A stretch of DNA of 64,000 nucleotides, from the NCBI GenBank assembly GCA_947626945.1, contig CANQUC010000004.1, forward strand, positions 1 through 64,000. The letters run 5' to 3'. The first letter of the stretch is position 1, and every line of letters begins with the position of its first letter. This document shows, piece after piece, positions 53,340-60,897 of the stretch. The stretch is from an uncultured Lachnospiraceae bacterium. GTDB taxonomy: Bacteria; Bacillota; Clostridia; Lachnospirales; Lachnospiraceae. A model generated the notes under the pieces. That model did no database searches. It saw only the letters and a list, made by a program, of their open reading frames with translations, and was not told the DNA's origin. A program made the position numbers and the translations under genes.

Positions 53340-54338
53340 CTACCGCCCTGCGGACGGCCCGGGAGACGGCGCCGGGATGGGCTCGGGCGAAGCCTCCGGC
53401 ACCGGCGCGATGGCGGCGGGCACCGCTGTGGCAGGGGCAGGCGTCTCAGGCGCGGCCGTAGGCGTGATCTCGTCCTTGTAGACCAGTCTTCCCTGCAGCA
53501 CCAGACGGTAGTCTCCCCCGGCGCTTGTACAGGTACAGAGGGTGATGATCTCATCGGTATCGGCAGGCGTCACCCCTGTCTCATACTTGGTCTGAGATTT
53601 CATTTTCTGCAGATAGGCCGTGTACTCCGGCCCCGGAGCCGCAAACCAGGTAAAGGTATCCGATGTATAAAGGGTCTCATGGACGCTGAAGATCTGATAA
53701 CGGTATTTGCCGTTTGGCGTATAATACCAGAAAAACTCATTGCCTGGAAAATACGCGGCGTCCTTGTATTTCCGAAGAGATCCGAACATGGTGCCGTTTC
53801 TCATGTTGTGGCCGTAAATGATCGTATTGGTATGGCTGTGGCCGTCCCTGATCATACCCTCCACATAGATCTCGCCATAAATGTCCGACGCGCCGCTGAT
53901 GTCATGCTTCAGATAAAAATCACTGCCCGCCCGGTACAGCACCGGATAACTTACCACAGGAAGGGTTTCAAATTCCAGATAACCGATCACTTCGCTGTTC
54001 TTTGCTTTCCAGGCGGCAAAATCCACGTTTCGGATGGCGTAATTGGGATTCAGGGGGATGGGATAGAGAAAACCGGACCGCAGGGCCGCAAGTCCCCCGT
54101 TTACGTCGGTCAGATACCTGGGCCAGTTTGGATCCTCCGGCCGCCAGGGCCCGTCCTCCTCAAACGCCATATGGAGATACCGGTAATGCGGCAGCTCTTC
54201 ATCGATCATTGCCTGAATAAACGGATCTCTTTGTCCCGGCTTCAGGAAATAATTGTATAGCTCCAGTCCCATCAGGACAACGGCGCCCACGATCACCACC
54301 GCCAGGCAGACGACAATGATCTTCTTTCCCCTACTCAA
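53340..54338 (-). CDS. Class B sortase
   Basis: A membrane-anchored transpeptidase of 332 residues. The N-terminal helix spans about 7-24. The sortase core has His177 in IIYGHNM, Cys270 in TLCTC and Arg278 in GGDYRLV, the catalytic trio. Class B is suggested by the long N-terminal part and the DxxGxIYV-like segment. After residue 290 comes an unusual 40-residue tail rich in Pro, Ala, Thr and Glu. The start is TTG 54338, nine bases after AAGGA. It follows the cysteine desulfurase gene. No substrate with a sorting signal lies nearby. Confidence 0.88.
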   Translation of the reverse strand: MSRGKKIIVVCLAVVIVGAVVLMGLELYNYFLKPGQRDPFIQAMIDEELPHYRYLHMAFEEDGPWRPEDPNWPRYLTDVNGGLAALRSGFLYPIPLNPNYAIRNVDFAAWKAKNSEVIGYLEFETLPVVSYPVLYRAGSDFYLKHDISGASDIYGEIYVEGMIRDGHSHTNTIIYGHNMRNGTMFGSLRKYKDAAYFPGNEFFWYYTPNGKYRYQIFSVHETLYTSDTFTWFAAPGPEYTAYLQKMKSQTKYETGVTPADTDEIITLCTCTSAGGDYRLVLQGRLVYKDEITPTAAPETPAPATAVPAAIAPVPEASPEPIPAPSPGPSAGR

Positions 54339-54358
54339 TGTGCTTCATCCTTTCGTAA

Positions 54359-55513
54359 CTAATGTCTGCTGTACCTCCGCAAAAGAGGCAGCAGTTCTCC
54401 CAAAACCTCCATACAGTACCGGACTTCCTCCTGTGTGTTATAGACACTGAAGCTGAACCGGATGGTGGCGTCCAGAAGCGCTTTTTCCAGACCGATGCTC
54501 TTCAGCGTTTCGCTGATCCCCGGTTTATTGGACGCGCAGGCGCTTCCTGAGGACACATAAATTCCCTTGTCTTCCAGGGCATGCAGCAGTACCTCGCTTC
54601 GGATGCCCCGAAAGCTGGCGCTGACAATATGGGGCGCCCCCTCTCTTTTTTCCGGCCCGTTCACCGTAACGCCCTCCAGCCGCGAAAGTCCGTCCAGAAA
54701 AGATTCACGCAGACTGTACAGCCGCTCCCGCTTTTCTTCCAGGTTTTCATAGCATTCCTTTGCCGCCTGGGCAAATCCGGCGATACCGGGAACATTTTCC
54801 GTTCCGGAGCGAAGATTTTTCTGCTGTCCGCCTCCAAACAAAATGGGGCGGATCTTTGTTTTCTCATTTACATACAAAAGGCCGATCCCTTTGGGGCCAT
54901 GAATTTTATGGCCGCTTGCGGACAGCAGATCAATGCCGGTCCGCTTTGGGTACAGCCGGAATTTTCCAAATCCCTGCACGGCGTCCACATGAAACAGACA
55001 GCCGGGACAGCGGGTCCTGATCCGGGACGCGATCTGTTCCAGAGGCTGCAGAGACCCGATCTCATTATTGACCATCATCACGGAGACCAGAATGGTCTCT
55101 TCCGTAAGGGCATTTTCCAGAGCCTCCAAAGACACAACGCCTTTCCCGTCCACCGGCAGCGCCGTAATCTCAAATCCAAGCTCCCGCAGATGGTCCATGG
55201 CCGCGCTGACGGATGGATGTTCAATGGCCGTGGTGATCAGATGCTTTCCGGCCCTCTGATTGGCAAGCGCCCCGCCGATAATGGCCAGATTATTGGATTC
55301 CGTGCCTCCGGACGTAAAAAACAGTTCTTTTTCCTGTACTTTCATAATGGAAGCCAGCGCCGTCTTTGCTTCCCTGACGCAGTTTTCCGCCTCCATGCCC
55401 AGTTTGTGCAGGGAGGAGGGGTTGCCGTACTGTTCCGTCATCACTTTCTGCACTGTCCGCGCCACGGTTGGGCTGCAGCAGGTAGTGGCCGAGTTGTCAA
55501 AATAGATTTCCAT
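54359..55513 (-). CDS. Cysteine desulfurase (NifS/IscS family)
   Basis: A PLP enzyme of 384 residues that takes sulfur from cysteine as a persulfide for iron-sulfur clusters or tRNA thiolation. The PLP lysine is at about 203 in SASGHKIHGPKG, the PLP-stacking His in AIEHPSV, and the active cysteine at about 326 in SSGSACAS. The short active loop without the longer IscS insertion suggests the NifS-like group used for tRNA modification or a dedicated partner. No iscU or thiI is adjacent. ATG 55513 starts 30 bases after rsmE. Confidence 0.93.
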   Translation of the reverse strand: MEIYFDNSATTCCSPTVARTVQKVMTEQYGNPSSLHKLGMEAENCVREAKTALASIMKVQEKELFFTSGGTESNNLAIIGGALANQRAGKHLITTAIEHPSVSAAMDHLRELGFEITALPVDGKGVVSLEALENALTEETILVSVMMVNNEIGSLQPLEQIASRIRTRCPGCLFHVDAVQGFGKFRLYPKRTGIDLLSASGHKIHGPKGIGLLYVNEKTKIRPILFGGGQQKNLRSGTENVPGIAGFAQAAKECYENLEEKRERLYSLRESFLDGLSRLEGVTVNGPEKREGAPHIVSASFRGIRSEVLLHALEDKGIYVSSGSACASNKPGISETLKSIGLEKALLDATIRFSFSVYNTQEEVRYCMEVLGELLPLLRRYSRH

Positions 55514-55543
55514 GAATGTTCCTTTCTGAATGGGGGAACGCGG

Positions 55544-56281
55544 TCAGCTCTCCAGCGCAAACATCAGCACCGAAAGCGCGCAGAGCCCTGCCGTTTCCGT
55601 CCTGAGAATTCTTTTTCCCAGGGAGATGGGAGCCACTCCCCGTTCCCTGGCCAGATCGATCTCTCGTTCGTCAAAGCCGCCTTCCGGCCCGATAAAAACC
55701 CCTATGGACATTCCGCTTTTCAGCGTGCCCAGGATCTTTCTTGTTTCTTCCATGCCCGTTACCCGCTCATAGGGGATCAGGCTTTGATCCAGCTTTTGTC
55801 CGTAGTCAAATGCCTGAGCCAACGTCATTACCGGCATGACCCGGGGGATCATGGCTCTTCCCGACTGCTTTGCCGCGCTTTCCGCAATGGCCTGCCACCG
55901 TTTCAGCCTGGCCTCCTGTTTTTTGGAATCCATCTTTACAATGGTGCGCCCGGTGATCACGGGAATGATCTCATAAGCCCCAAGCTCCACCGCTTTCTGA
56001 ACGATCCAGTCCATCTTGTCCGCCTTGGGCAGTCCCTGAAAGAGATACAGCCGGGAATCCAGTTCCCTGATCTCACTGGTTTTTTCCAGAATGTCCAGCA
56101 GGATCTCATCCGGTAAAAATTCCCGGATCCGGCACAGATAGCCGTGGTAATTGCCGTCATAGATCTGCAGCTGCTCTCCCGGCTTCATCCGCAGTACATT
56201 TTTGATATGATTTACATCGCTTCCGGTGACCGTCACCGTATGTTCCCCGATCTGCTCCGGCCGCGCAAAAAACTGATTCAT
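55544..56281 (-). CDS. rsmE: 16S rRNA (uracil1498-N3)-methyltransferase
   Basis: A SPOUT-class methyltransferase of 245 residues that methylates U1498 of 16S rRNA. An N-terminal PUA-like domain (about 1-70) precedes the knotted domain with FIGPEGGF and the C-terminal LGKRILRTETA, the AdoMet-binding signature of RsmE. The length is normal. It starts 20 bases downstream of prmA, a pairing widely conserved in bacteria. Confidence 0.94.
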   Translation of the reverse strand: MNQFFARPEQIGEHTVTVTGSDVNHIKNVLRMKPGEQLQIYDGNYHGYLCRIREFLPDEILLDILEKTSEIRELDSRLYLFQGLPKADKMDWIVQKAVELGAYEIIPVITGRTIVKMDSKKQEARLKRWQAIAESAAKQSGRAMIPRVMPVMTLAQAFDYGQKLDQSLIPYERVTGMEETRKILGTLKSGMSIGVFIGPEGGFDEREIDLARERGVAPISLGKRILRTETAGLCALSVLMFALES

Positions 56282-56301
56282 TCCGTCACCCCGCCTGATC
56301 T

Positions 56302-57261
56302 TCAGGCCCGTCTGGCCGTAATGCCGACCCAGTCGTTCTGCCTGGTCACTTCCTCAATGGCAAATCCGTTTTCCAGAAGAGCCCGGCATACTTCCTCTTC
56401 CTTTGTATTTAAAATCCCGGAAGTCAAAAACAATCCGTTTTTTTTCAGATGGGCTCCCGCCACCGACGCCAAAGATACGATCACATCCGCCAGAATATTT
56501 GCCACAACCACATCATAACAGCCGTATCCTGCCTTTTTGGCGGTCTCCTGTCCCTCCAGCAGATTGCCCTGAAAAACCTCATACCGGTATGAAGGGATCT
56601 GATTTGCATTCATATTTTCAGGCACCGCGGCCACAGCCGCCGGGTCAATGTCAACAGCTACCGCCCTGGCAGCTCCCAGCTTCAGCGCCAGAATGGAAAG
56701 GATCCCGCTCCCGCAGCCTACGTCCAGCAGCGTTGTCTGCTCATTTACATGTTTTCTCAGCTGCCTCATGGCCAACTGGGTAGTCTCGTGCATTCCGGTG
56801 CCAAAGGCGGTTCCCGGATCGATACGGATCAAAAACGGATACCGCTCTTTTTCCTGATCTGTTATCTCATGCCAAGATGGTATGATGTATACATCATCTA
56901 CTGTAAAGGGGTGAAAAAATTGTTTCCAATTGTTGATCCAGTCCTCATCTTCCGTTACGTCCCGTACAATGCGGCAGCTTCCCGCATCCGCGTAAGACGC
57001 CAGCAAAGCAAGCCCCTGCCGGACCTGCTCCAAAAGGGCGGTCTCCTCTGCCCCCTCTTCCAGATAAAAACTCACATACGCCTTTCCGTCGTCTCTGGGC
57101 AGCTCAGGCAGGATGTCGATATACAGCTGTTCCTTTTCTTCCCGTGTGATCGGCTGACGGTCCTGAATCTCCAGCCCCTCAATGCCAAGCTCTGTCAGCA
57201 TTCCGCAGACCAGATCCTCTGCCTGTGTAGTTGTCTCCACGGTAAATTTCGTCCATTTCAT
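56302..57261 (-). CDS. prmA: Ribosomal protein L11 methyltransferase
   Basis: A cytoplasmic enzyme of 319 residues that trimethylates ribosomal protein L11. An N-terminal substrate-binding domain is followed by the methyltransferase fold with PGTAFGTGMHETTQLA, LLDVGCGSGILS (motif I), and VVANILAD (motif IV). AAAAGGACC precedes ATG 57261. It leads the prmA-rsmE-desulfurase-sortase run behind a clear sigma-A promoter. Confidence 0.95.
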   Translation of the reverse strand: MKWTKFTVETTTQAEDLVCGMLTELGIEGLEIQDRQPITREEKEQLYIDILPELPRDDGKAYVSFYLEEGAEETALLEQVRQGLALLASYADAGSCRIVRDVTEDEDWINNWKQFFHPFTVDDVYIIPSWHEITDQEKERYPFLIRIDPGTAFGTGMHETTQLAMRQLRKHVNEQTTLLDVGCGSGILSILALKLGAARAVAVDIDPAAVAAVPENMNANQIPSYRYEVFQGNLLEGQETAKKAGYGCYDVVVANILADVIVSLASVAGAHLKKNGLFLTSGILNTKEEEVCRALLENGFAIEEVTRQNDWVGITARRA

Positions 57262-57324
57262 GGTCCTTTTTCCTGTCCTTGCCGTCGTTTTTTATGGGGG
57301 CGCCTCTTTGGCTGCTTATGGGTC

Positions 57325-57353
57325 ATTATATCAAATATCCCGTTTTGTGACAA
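57325..57353 (-). promoter_or_regulatory. prmA operon promoter
   Basis: On the minus strand TTGTCA (57348-57353), 17 bases, TATAAT (57325-57330), 64 bases from the prmA start. Confidence 0.7.
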
Positions 57354-57387
57354 CTGTTTCGGCCAGGTTTCTGTTTTTTTCCATGGA

Positions 57388-57416
57388 TTGCTTTTTTTGT
57401 CATTGTCTGTTACAAT
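57388..57416 (+). promoter_or_regulatory. pduL promoter
   Basis: TTGCTT (57388-57393), 17 bases, TACAAT (57411-57416), 40 bases before the pduL ATG and back to back with the prmA promoter. Confidence 0.6.
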
Positions 57417-57456
57417 AGATTCCGTTAACCGCTTTTATCATGCAAAGGAGTATCAG

Positions 57457-58098
57457 ATGAGTACAAAGATTCCCATAGAGATCTCTGCGAGACATGTCCA
57501 TCTTTCGCAAAGTGATTTTGAATATCTGTTTGGAAAGGGCGCCCAGCTGACGCCCGCAAAAGAACTGAGCCAGCCCGGCCAGTATCTTGCCAAGGAGCGC
57601 ATCACCATTATCGGCCCCAAAGGCCGGTTTGAAAACATTGCGGTTCTGGGCCCTTTCCGTAAGGAAACCCAGGTGGAGCTTGCCATCACCGACACGAGAA
57701 AATTCGGCGTCAAAAGCGTGATCCGCCAGTCCGGCGATATCGCGGACACCCCCGGCTGCACCCTGTCCGCCAACGGAAAAACCCTGGACATTCCAAGAGG
57801 GGTCATTGTTGCCAAACGCCATATCCACATGACGCCCAGCGACGCCATCCGCCTTCATGTGGCGGACAACGACGAAGTGTTTGTCATTACGGAAAGCTAT
57901 GAACGGGCGCTGATCTACGCGGATGTGGTAGTCCGCGTACACAAAGACTTCCGCCTGGCCATGCACGTTGATACCGACGAGGGCAACGCCTTTGCCAGCG
58001 ATGACAACCCCTACGGCGTCATCCTCAAACTGTTTGACGGCAGCGCCTACAATCTGCATATGTGGGCGGAAGAACTGCTGGAGGGGATCCAGCGTTAG
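57457..58098 (+). CDS. pduL: Phosphate propanoyltransferase (PduL-type phosphotransacylase)
   Basis: An enzyme of 213 residues that exchanges phosphate and CoA on short acyl groups (acetyl or propionyl). Two PduL repeats are visible, each with zinc-binding histidines: SARHVHLSQSD near the start and AKRHIHMTPSD in the middle, plus a His near the C-terminus (YNLHMW). There is no long N-terminal encapsulation peptide and no shell protein gene nearby, so this is a free cytoplasmic enzyme probably serving acetate or propionate metabolism. AAAGGAG precedes ATG 57457. The stop overlaps the S26 peptidase stop on the other strand by four bases. Confidence 0.92.
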   Translation: MSTKIPIEISARHVHLSQSDFEYLFGKGAQLTPAKELSQPGQYLAKERITIIGPKGRFENIAVLGPFRKETQVELAITDTRKFGVKSVIRQSGDIADTPGCTLSANGKTLDIPRGVIVAKRHIHMTPSDAIRLHVADNDEVFVITESYERALIYADVVVRVHKDFRLAMHVDTDEGNAFASDDNPYGVILKLFDGSAYNLHMWAEELLEGIQR

Positions 58099-58556
58099 GT
58101 TCTGTTTTTCAGCAGTTTTTTGATCTTTGCAAGGGGAATCTGGATCCAGGGCCGGATGGGCCGAAGCAGCAGCCACAAACCGGCGGCTCCCCGGTACAGG
58201 GGATTTTTTACGGAAACAGTTTTCCCCTTTCTCACAAAAGCTGTCAGCACGCCTCTGATCTGATCCGCCTCCAGGGGGCCCTCCACTTCCGTCTGATTAT
58301 CTCCTACGAAATAAAACCCTTCTCCCTTTTTTTTCCATATGCGGTGCAGCACCAGGATGCTTTCTTTCCGCCTGTAAAGCGCCACGTCTCCCCGCTTCAG
58401 TCCGGCAGGATCCGCGGGAGCGATCACCGCCTGATCCCGGCCGGGAGTAAACAGCGGATACATGCTGAATCCCCGGGGCGACACCTGCACAGTCTTTCCT
58501 TCCATCAGCAGCTTTTCCAGGTCCATTGGGATGGCTTCTGTCATTTCTTTTTCCAT
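58095..58556 (-). CDS. S24/S26-family signal peptidase-like protein, Ser/His type
   Basis: A protein of 153 residues resembling SipW/ER-type signal peptidases. The nucleophile Ser31 lies in RGFSMYPLF and His71 in LVLHRIW takes the place of the usual lysine. GDVALYRR and the YFVGDNQ box follow the family. There is no N-terminal membrane helix. A hydrophobic, proline-containing stretch at about 125-142 and a basic end could touch the membrane. Together with the neighbouring leader-bearing proteins it may be the leader protease (inference). Similar small S26 proteins accompany peptide-maturation clusters. The ribosome binding site is weak. Confidence 0.7.
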   Translation of the reverse strand: MEKEMTEAIPMDLEKLLMEGKTVQVSPRGFSMYPLFTPGRDQAVIAPADPAGLKRGDVALYRRKESILVLHRIWKKKGEGFYFVGDNQTEVEGPLEADQIRGVLTAFVRKGKTVSVKNPLYRGAAGLWLLLRPIRPWIQIPLAKIKKLLKNRT

Positions 58557-58672
58557 AAAATTTTCATTCCCGTTTTCCGGCAGCTTTGCTTTCTGCCTTT
58601 ATTGATAAGAATATTGTAGCATTCATTCAAAAAAAATGCTATAATGGTTTTATCTATTTGGGGGGATCACTC

Positions 58673-59836
58673 ATGAGAGCCAATCAGGATTATCTGTTAA
58701 AAGAAATCACCGGCATATACTATCTGCTCCCCTACGGGCAGAATATCGCCGATCTGAAACGGGGCATCCGGATCAATGAAACCGGCGCTTACATCTGGAC
58801 GCTGCTGCAAAACGAGCAGGATCCGGACACGCTTCTGGATTGCCTTGCCCATCGCTATCAGGCTTTTCAAAAAGACCGGGCAGTGCTGGAAAAGGATATG
58901 GGACGGTTTCTCAATCTTTTGCGTACATACGGGATGCTTTTGGACGATTCTCTTCCGGAGGCCGCCAATGAGCCCTGCTTCTGCTGTCTGAAGATCGGAG
59001 GCCTTCACATCAGCCTCTGCGGACCGGAACCGGTTTTCTCAAAAGACTTTTTTCCCTATCGGACAGATCTGACGGATCACGGGGATCTGAACGTACAGGT
59101 TCATATCGGAGCGCCCCGAAAAACCAAAAACGGCCCTCTGATCCTCCGGAACAGAGAGCTGATTATCTGTGATCTGGACAGGGAATACCTGATCCTGTTT
59201 CCAAAAGCCGAACAGATCGTGGAAGCCCACCTTTCCAAAGAGGGCAGCCGTATTGATTTTTACTGCCGTCCGCCTTTTTCGGAGTCTCTTGCGGCAGATC
59301 TGTTTCACGCCATCCGGCTGGCATTTTTGTATCTGGCGCAAAAACACGGGCTGTTTGCGCTGCATTCGGCTTCCGTTCTGTACAAAGAACGGGCATGGCT
59401 GTTTGCCGGCCACTCCGGCATGGGCAAATCCACTCATGTCAAGCTCTGGAACCGGCTTTACGGCGTTCCTGTCCTGAACGGAGACCTGAATCTGCTGGTC
59501 ATGGAAAAGGGCGTTCCAAAAGTATGCGGTACTCCCTGGTGCGGCACTTCCGGCATTTCCGATCCCCAGAATCGCCCTTTGGGCGGCATCATTCTTCTTG
59601 GACGCTCTGTGGACAATGTCTGCGAAGAGCTGTCTCCCGATGAAAAAGCGCTGCTGATCATGCAGCGCCTGATCTCTCCTTCCTGGACGGAAGAACTGTT
59701 TGATCGCAATCTTGCTTTTTCCGAAGAACTGGCCGCGCACACGGCTGTCTGCCGTCTGCGCTGCAACAAGGAGCCCTCCGCGGCCAAAACCGCCAAGGCA
59801 TGGGTGGATCATATCCAGCCGGGCCCCGCTTCCTGA
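58673..59836 (+). CDS. PqqD-like/HPr kinase-like fusion protein
   Basis: A protein of 387 residues. The N-terminal 90 residues look like a PqqD-type leader-recognition domain (YYLLPYGQNIADLKRGIRIN, then IWTLLQ). The C-terminal half resembles HPr kinase: HSASVL with His231, Walker A AGHSGMGKST at about 245-254, and a Walker-B-like LNGDLNLL with Asp271. Related kinases phosphorylate some lasso peptides. Here it probably binds a shared leader and modifies the attached chain (inference). GGGGGG precedes ATG 58673. A TATAAT at 58640-58645 with a poor -35 may be the promoter. It is the only plus-strand gene of the right-end cluster. Confidence 0.7.
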   Translation: MRANQDYLLKEITGIYYLLPYGQNIADLKRGIRINETGAYIWTLLQNEQDPDTLLDCLAHRYQAFQKDRAVLEKDMGRFLNLLRTYGMLLDDSLPEAANEPCFCCLKIGGLHISLCGPEPVFSKDFFPYRTDLTDHGDLNVQVHIGAPRKTKNGPLILRNRELIICDLDREYLILFPKAEQIVEAHLSKEGSRIDFYCRPPFSESLAADLFHAIRLAFLYLAQKHGLFALHSASVLYKERAWLFAGHSGMGKSTHVKLWNRLYGVPVLNGDLNLLVMEKGVPKVCGTPWCGTSGISDPQNRPLGGIILLGRSVDNVCEELSPDEKALLIMQRLISPSWTEELFDRNLAFSEELAAHTAVCRLRCNKEPSAAKTAKAWVDHIQPGPAS

Positions 59837-59869
59837 CAAACCGGGTCTTTTCCGGTCTTATAAAGGCTT

Positions 59870-60862
59870 TTATGCGCCCACAGCCCAGGGCGCATATTTT
59901 TTTACCGCCCAGGCAGGCAGAGCGAGAAGCGCTGCCGACAACACCATACAGCAAACAGGCAGGATCCACTGACTGGCAATCCCCACCCGCTGACAGACTC
60001 CATAAAACACAATGCGGACCACGCCCCCAAAGGCGTAATAAAACAACGTATTGGCTCCCAGAAAAGACAGGATTTTTCGAAAGCCGGTTCCGGCAAGCCG
60101 CTTTGCCCCGTAAAGCACAGGCAGCAGAATCACCAGAGACAAAACAAAAAAGCACAGCGGCGCCGGAAAACGCTGGGCATGAATGTCCGTCCCGCCCGGC
60201 GAAACTAACACCAGAGCCACATACGCCGCCAGAAGAAGCAGGATCACCGCCGGCTTCTCGGCTTTTTTTCGGATCGGTTCTTCATACTGTCTGTACAGAT
60301 ACCCAAGAGCCATATAAAACACCATTGCGCAGGCAAGCTCCAGCTGCCAGACGCATTTCACCTTCCAGACGCACATATCCAAAGCTCCCAGTATCATCAG
60401 CCCAAAAGACAGGCCCAGCAAAAGGGCGTCTTTCCAGCGCCCGCCAACCTTGTCCCGCGCCTTTATGAGCCCGTAAAACAGCAGGGAGCTTACAAACAGA
60501 CAGGACACAAACCACAGTTCGTCGTCACGGCAGCAGATCTGCAGGAGAAACCCGATCACTCTGCCCTTTAAGCTGCCGCCGCCCATGACATAAGCCATGG
60601 CCACCCGTATGAACCCCAGTACAAAAAAAGGGATCAGAAGCCTTTTTGCCTTGTTCTTCAAAAAAGCGGAAAAACTGCTTTTTGTGGAAAAGGTGTAGCC
60701 GGAAGCAAAGAAAAACATGGTCAGAAAAAAGGGCGTGAAAAATCGCCTGTAAAGCTCCGGCGGATAGCTGTGGCTCAAGATCACACAGAGGATCAGGATC
60801 CCTTTCAGCACATCCAGCCATTGGATTCTGTTTTTTTCCGTTTTTTTCATTTCCTGTTCCAT
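59870..60862 (-). CDS. Acyltransferase family 3 membrane protein
   Basis: A protein of 330 residues with about ten membrane helices. The N-terminal WLDVLKGILILCVILSHS with its histidine is the typical start of acyltransferase 3 (OafA/YrhL-like) proteins, followed by FTPFFLTMFFFASGYTF. They move acyl groups to sugars or other exported compounds. AAAGGA lies at good spacing before ATG 60862. The gene lies 35 bases after the ABC exporter, so it belongs to the leader-protein cluster by position, and its acceptor might be one of those products. Confidence 0.8.
   Translation of the reverse strand: MEQEMKKTEKNRIQWLDVLKGILILCVILSHSYPPELYRRFFTPFFLTMFFFASGYTFSTKSSFSAFLKNKAKRLLIPFFVLGFIRVAMAYVMGGGSLKGRVIGFLLQICCRDDELWFVSCLFVSSLLFYGLIKARDKVGGRWKDALLLGLSFGLMILGALDMCVWKVKCVWQLELACAMVFYMALGYLYRQYEEPIRKKAEKPAVILLLLAAYVALVLVSPGGTDIHAQRFPAPLCFFVLSLVILLPVLYGAKRLAGTGFRKILSFLGANTLFYYAFGGVVRIVFYGVCQRVGIASQWILPVCCMVLSAALLALPAWAVKKYAPWAVGA
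59872..59903 (+). terminator. Terminator after the PqqD/HPr kinase-like gene
   Basis: ATGCGCCC (59872-59879) pairs with GGGCGCAT (59888-59895), followed by a T-run. It overlaps the last codons of the acyltransferase gene on the other strand. Confidence 0.8.
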
Positions 60863-60897
60863 GTGGTTTTCCTTTCCTGATCTTTCCGGCCCCGGGA

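Noticed and set aside
56749-57456. Long N-terminal extension of the pduL frame into prmA
   Set aside because: It would run antisense through prmA and two promoters. AAAGGAG before ATG 57457 and the PduL family start give the true beginning.
57457-58098. Bacterial microcompartment locus around pduL
   Set aside because: No shell proteins, dehydratase or encapsulation peptide are present.
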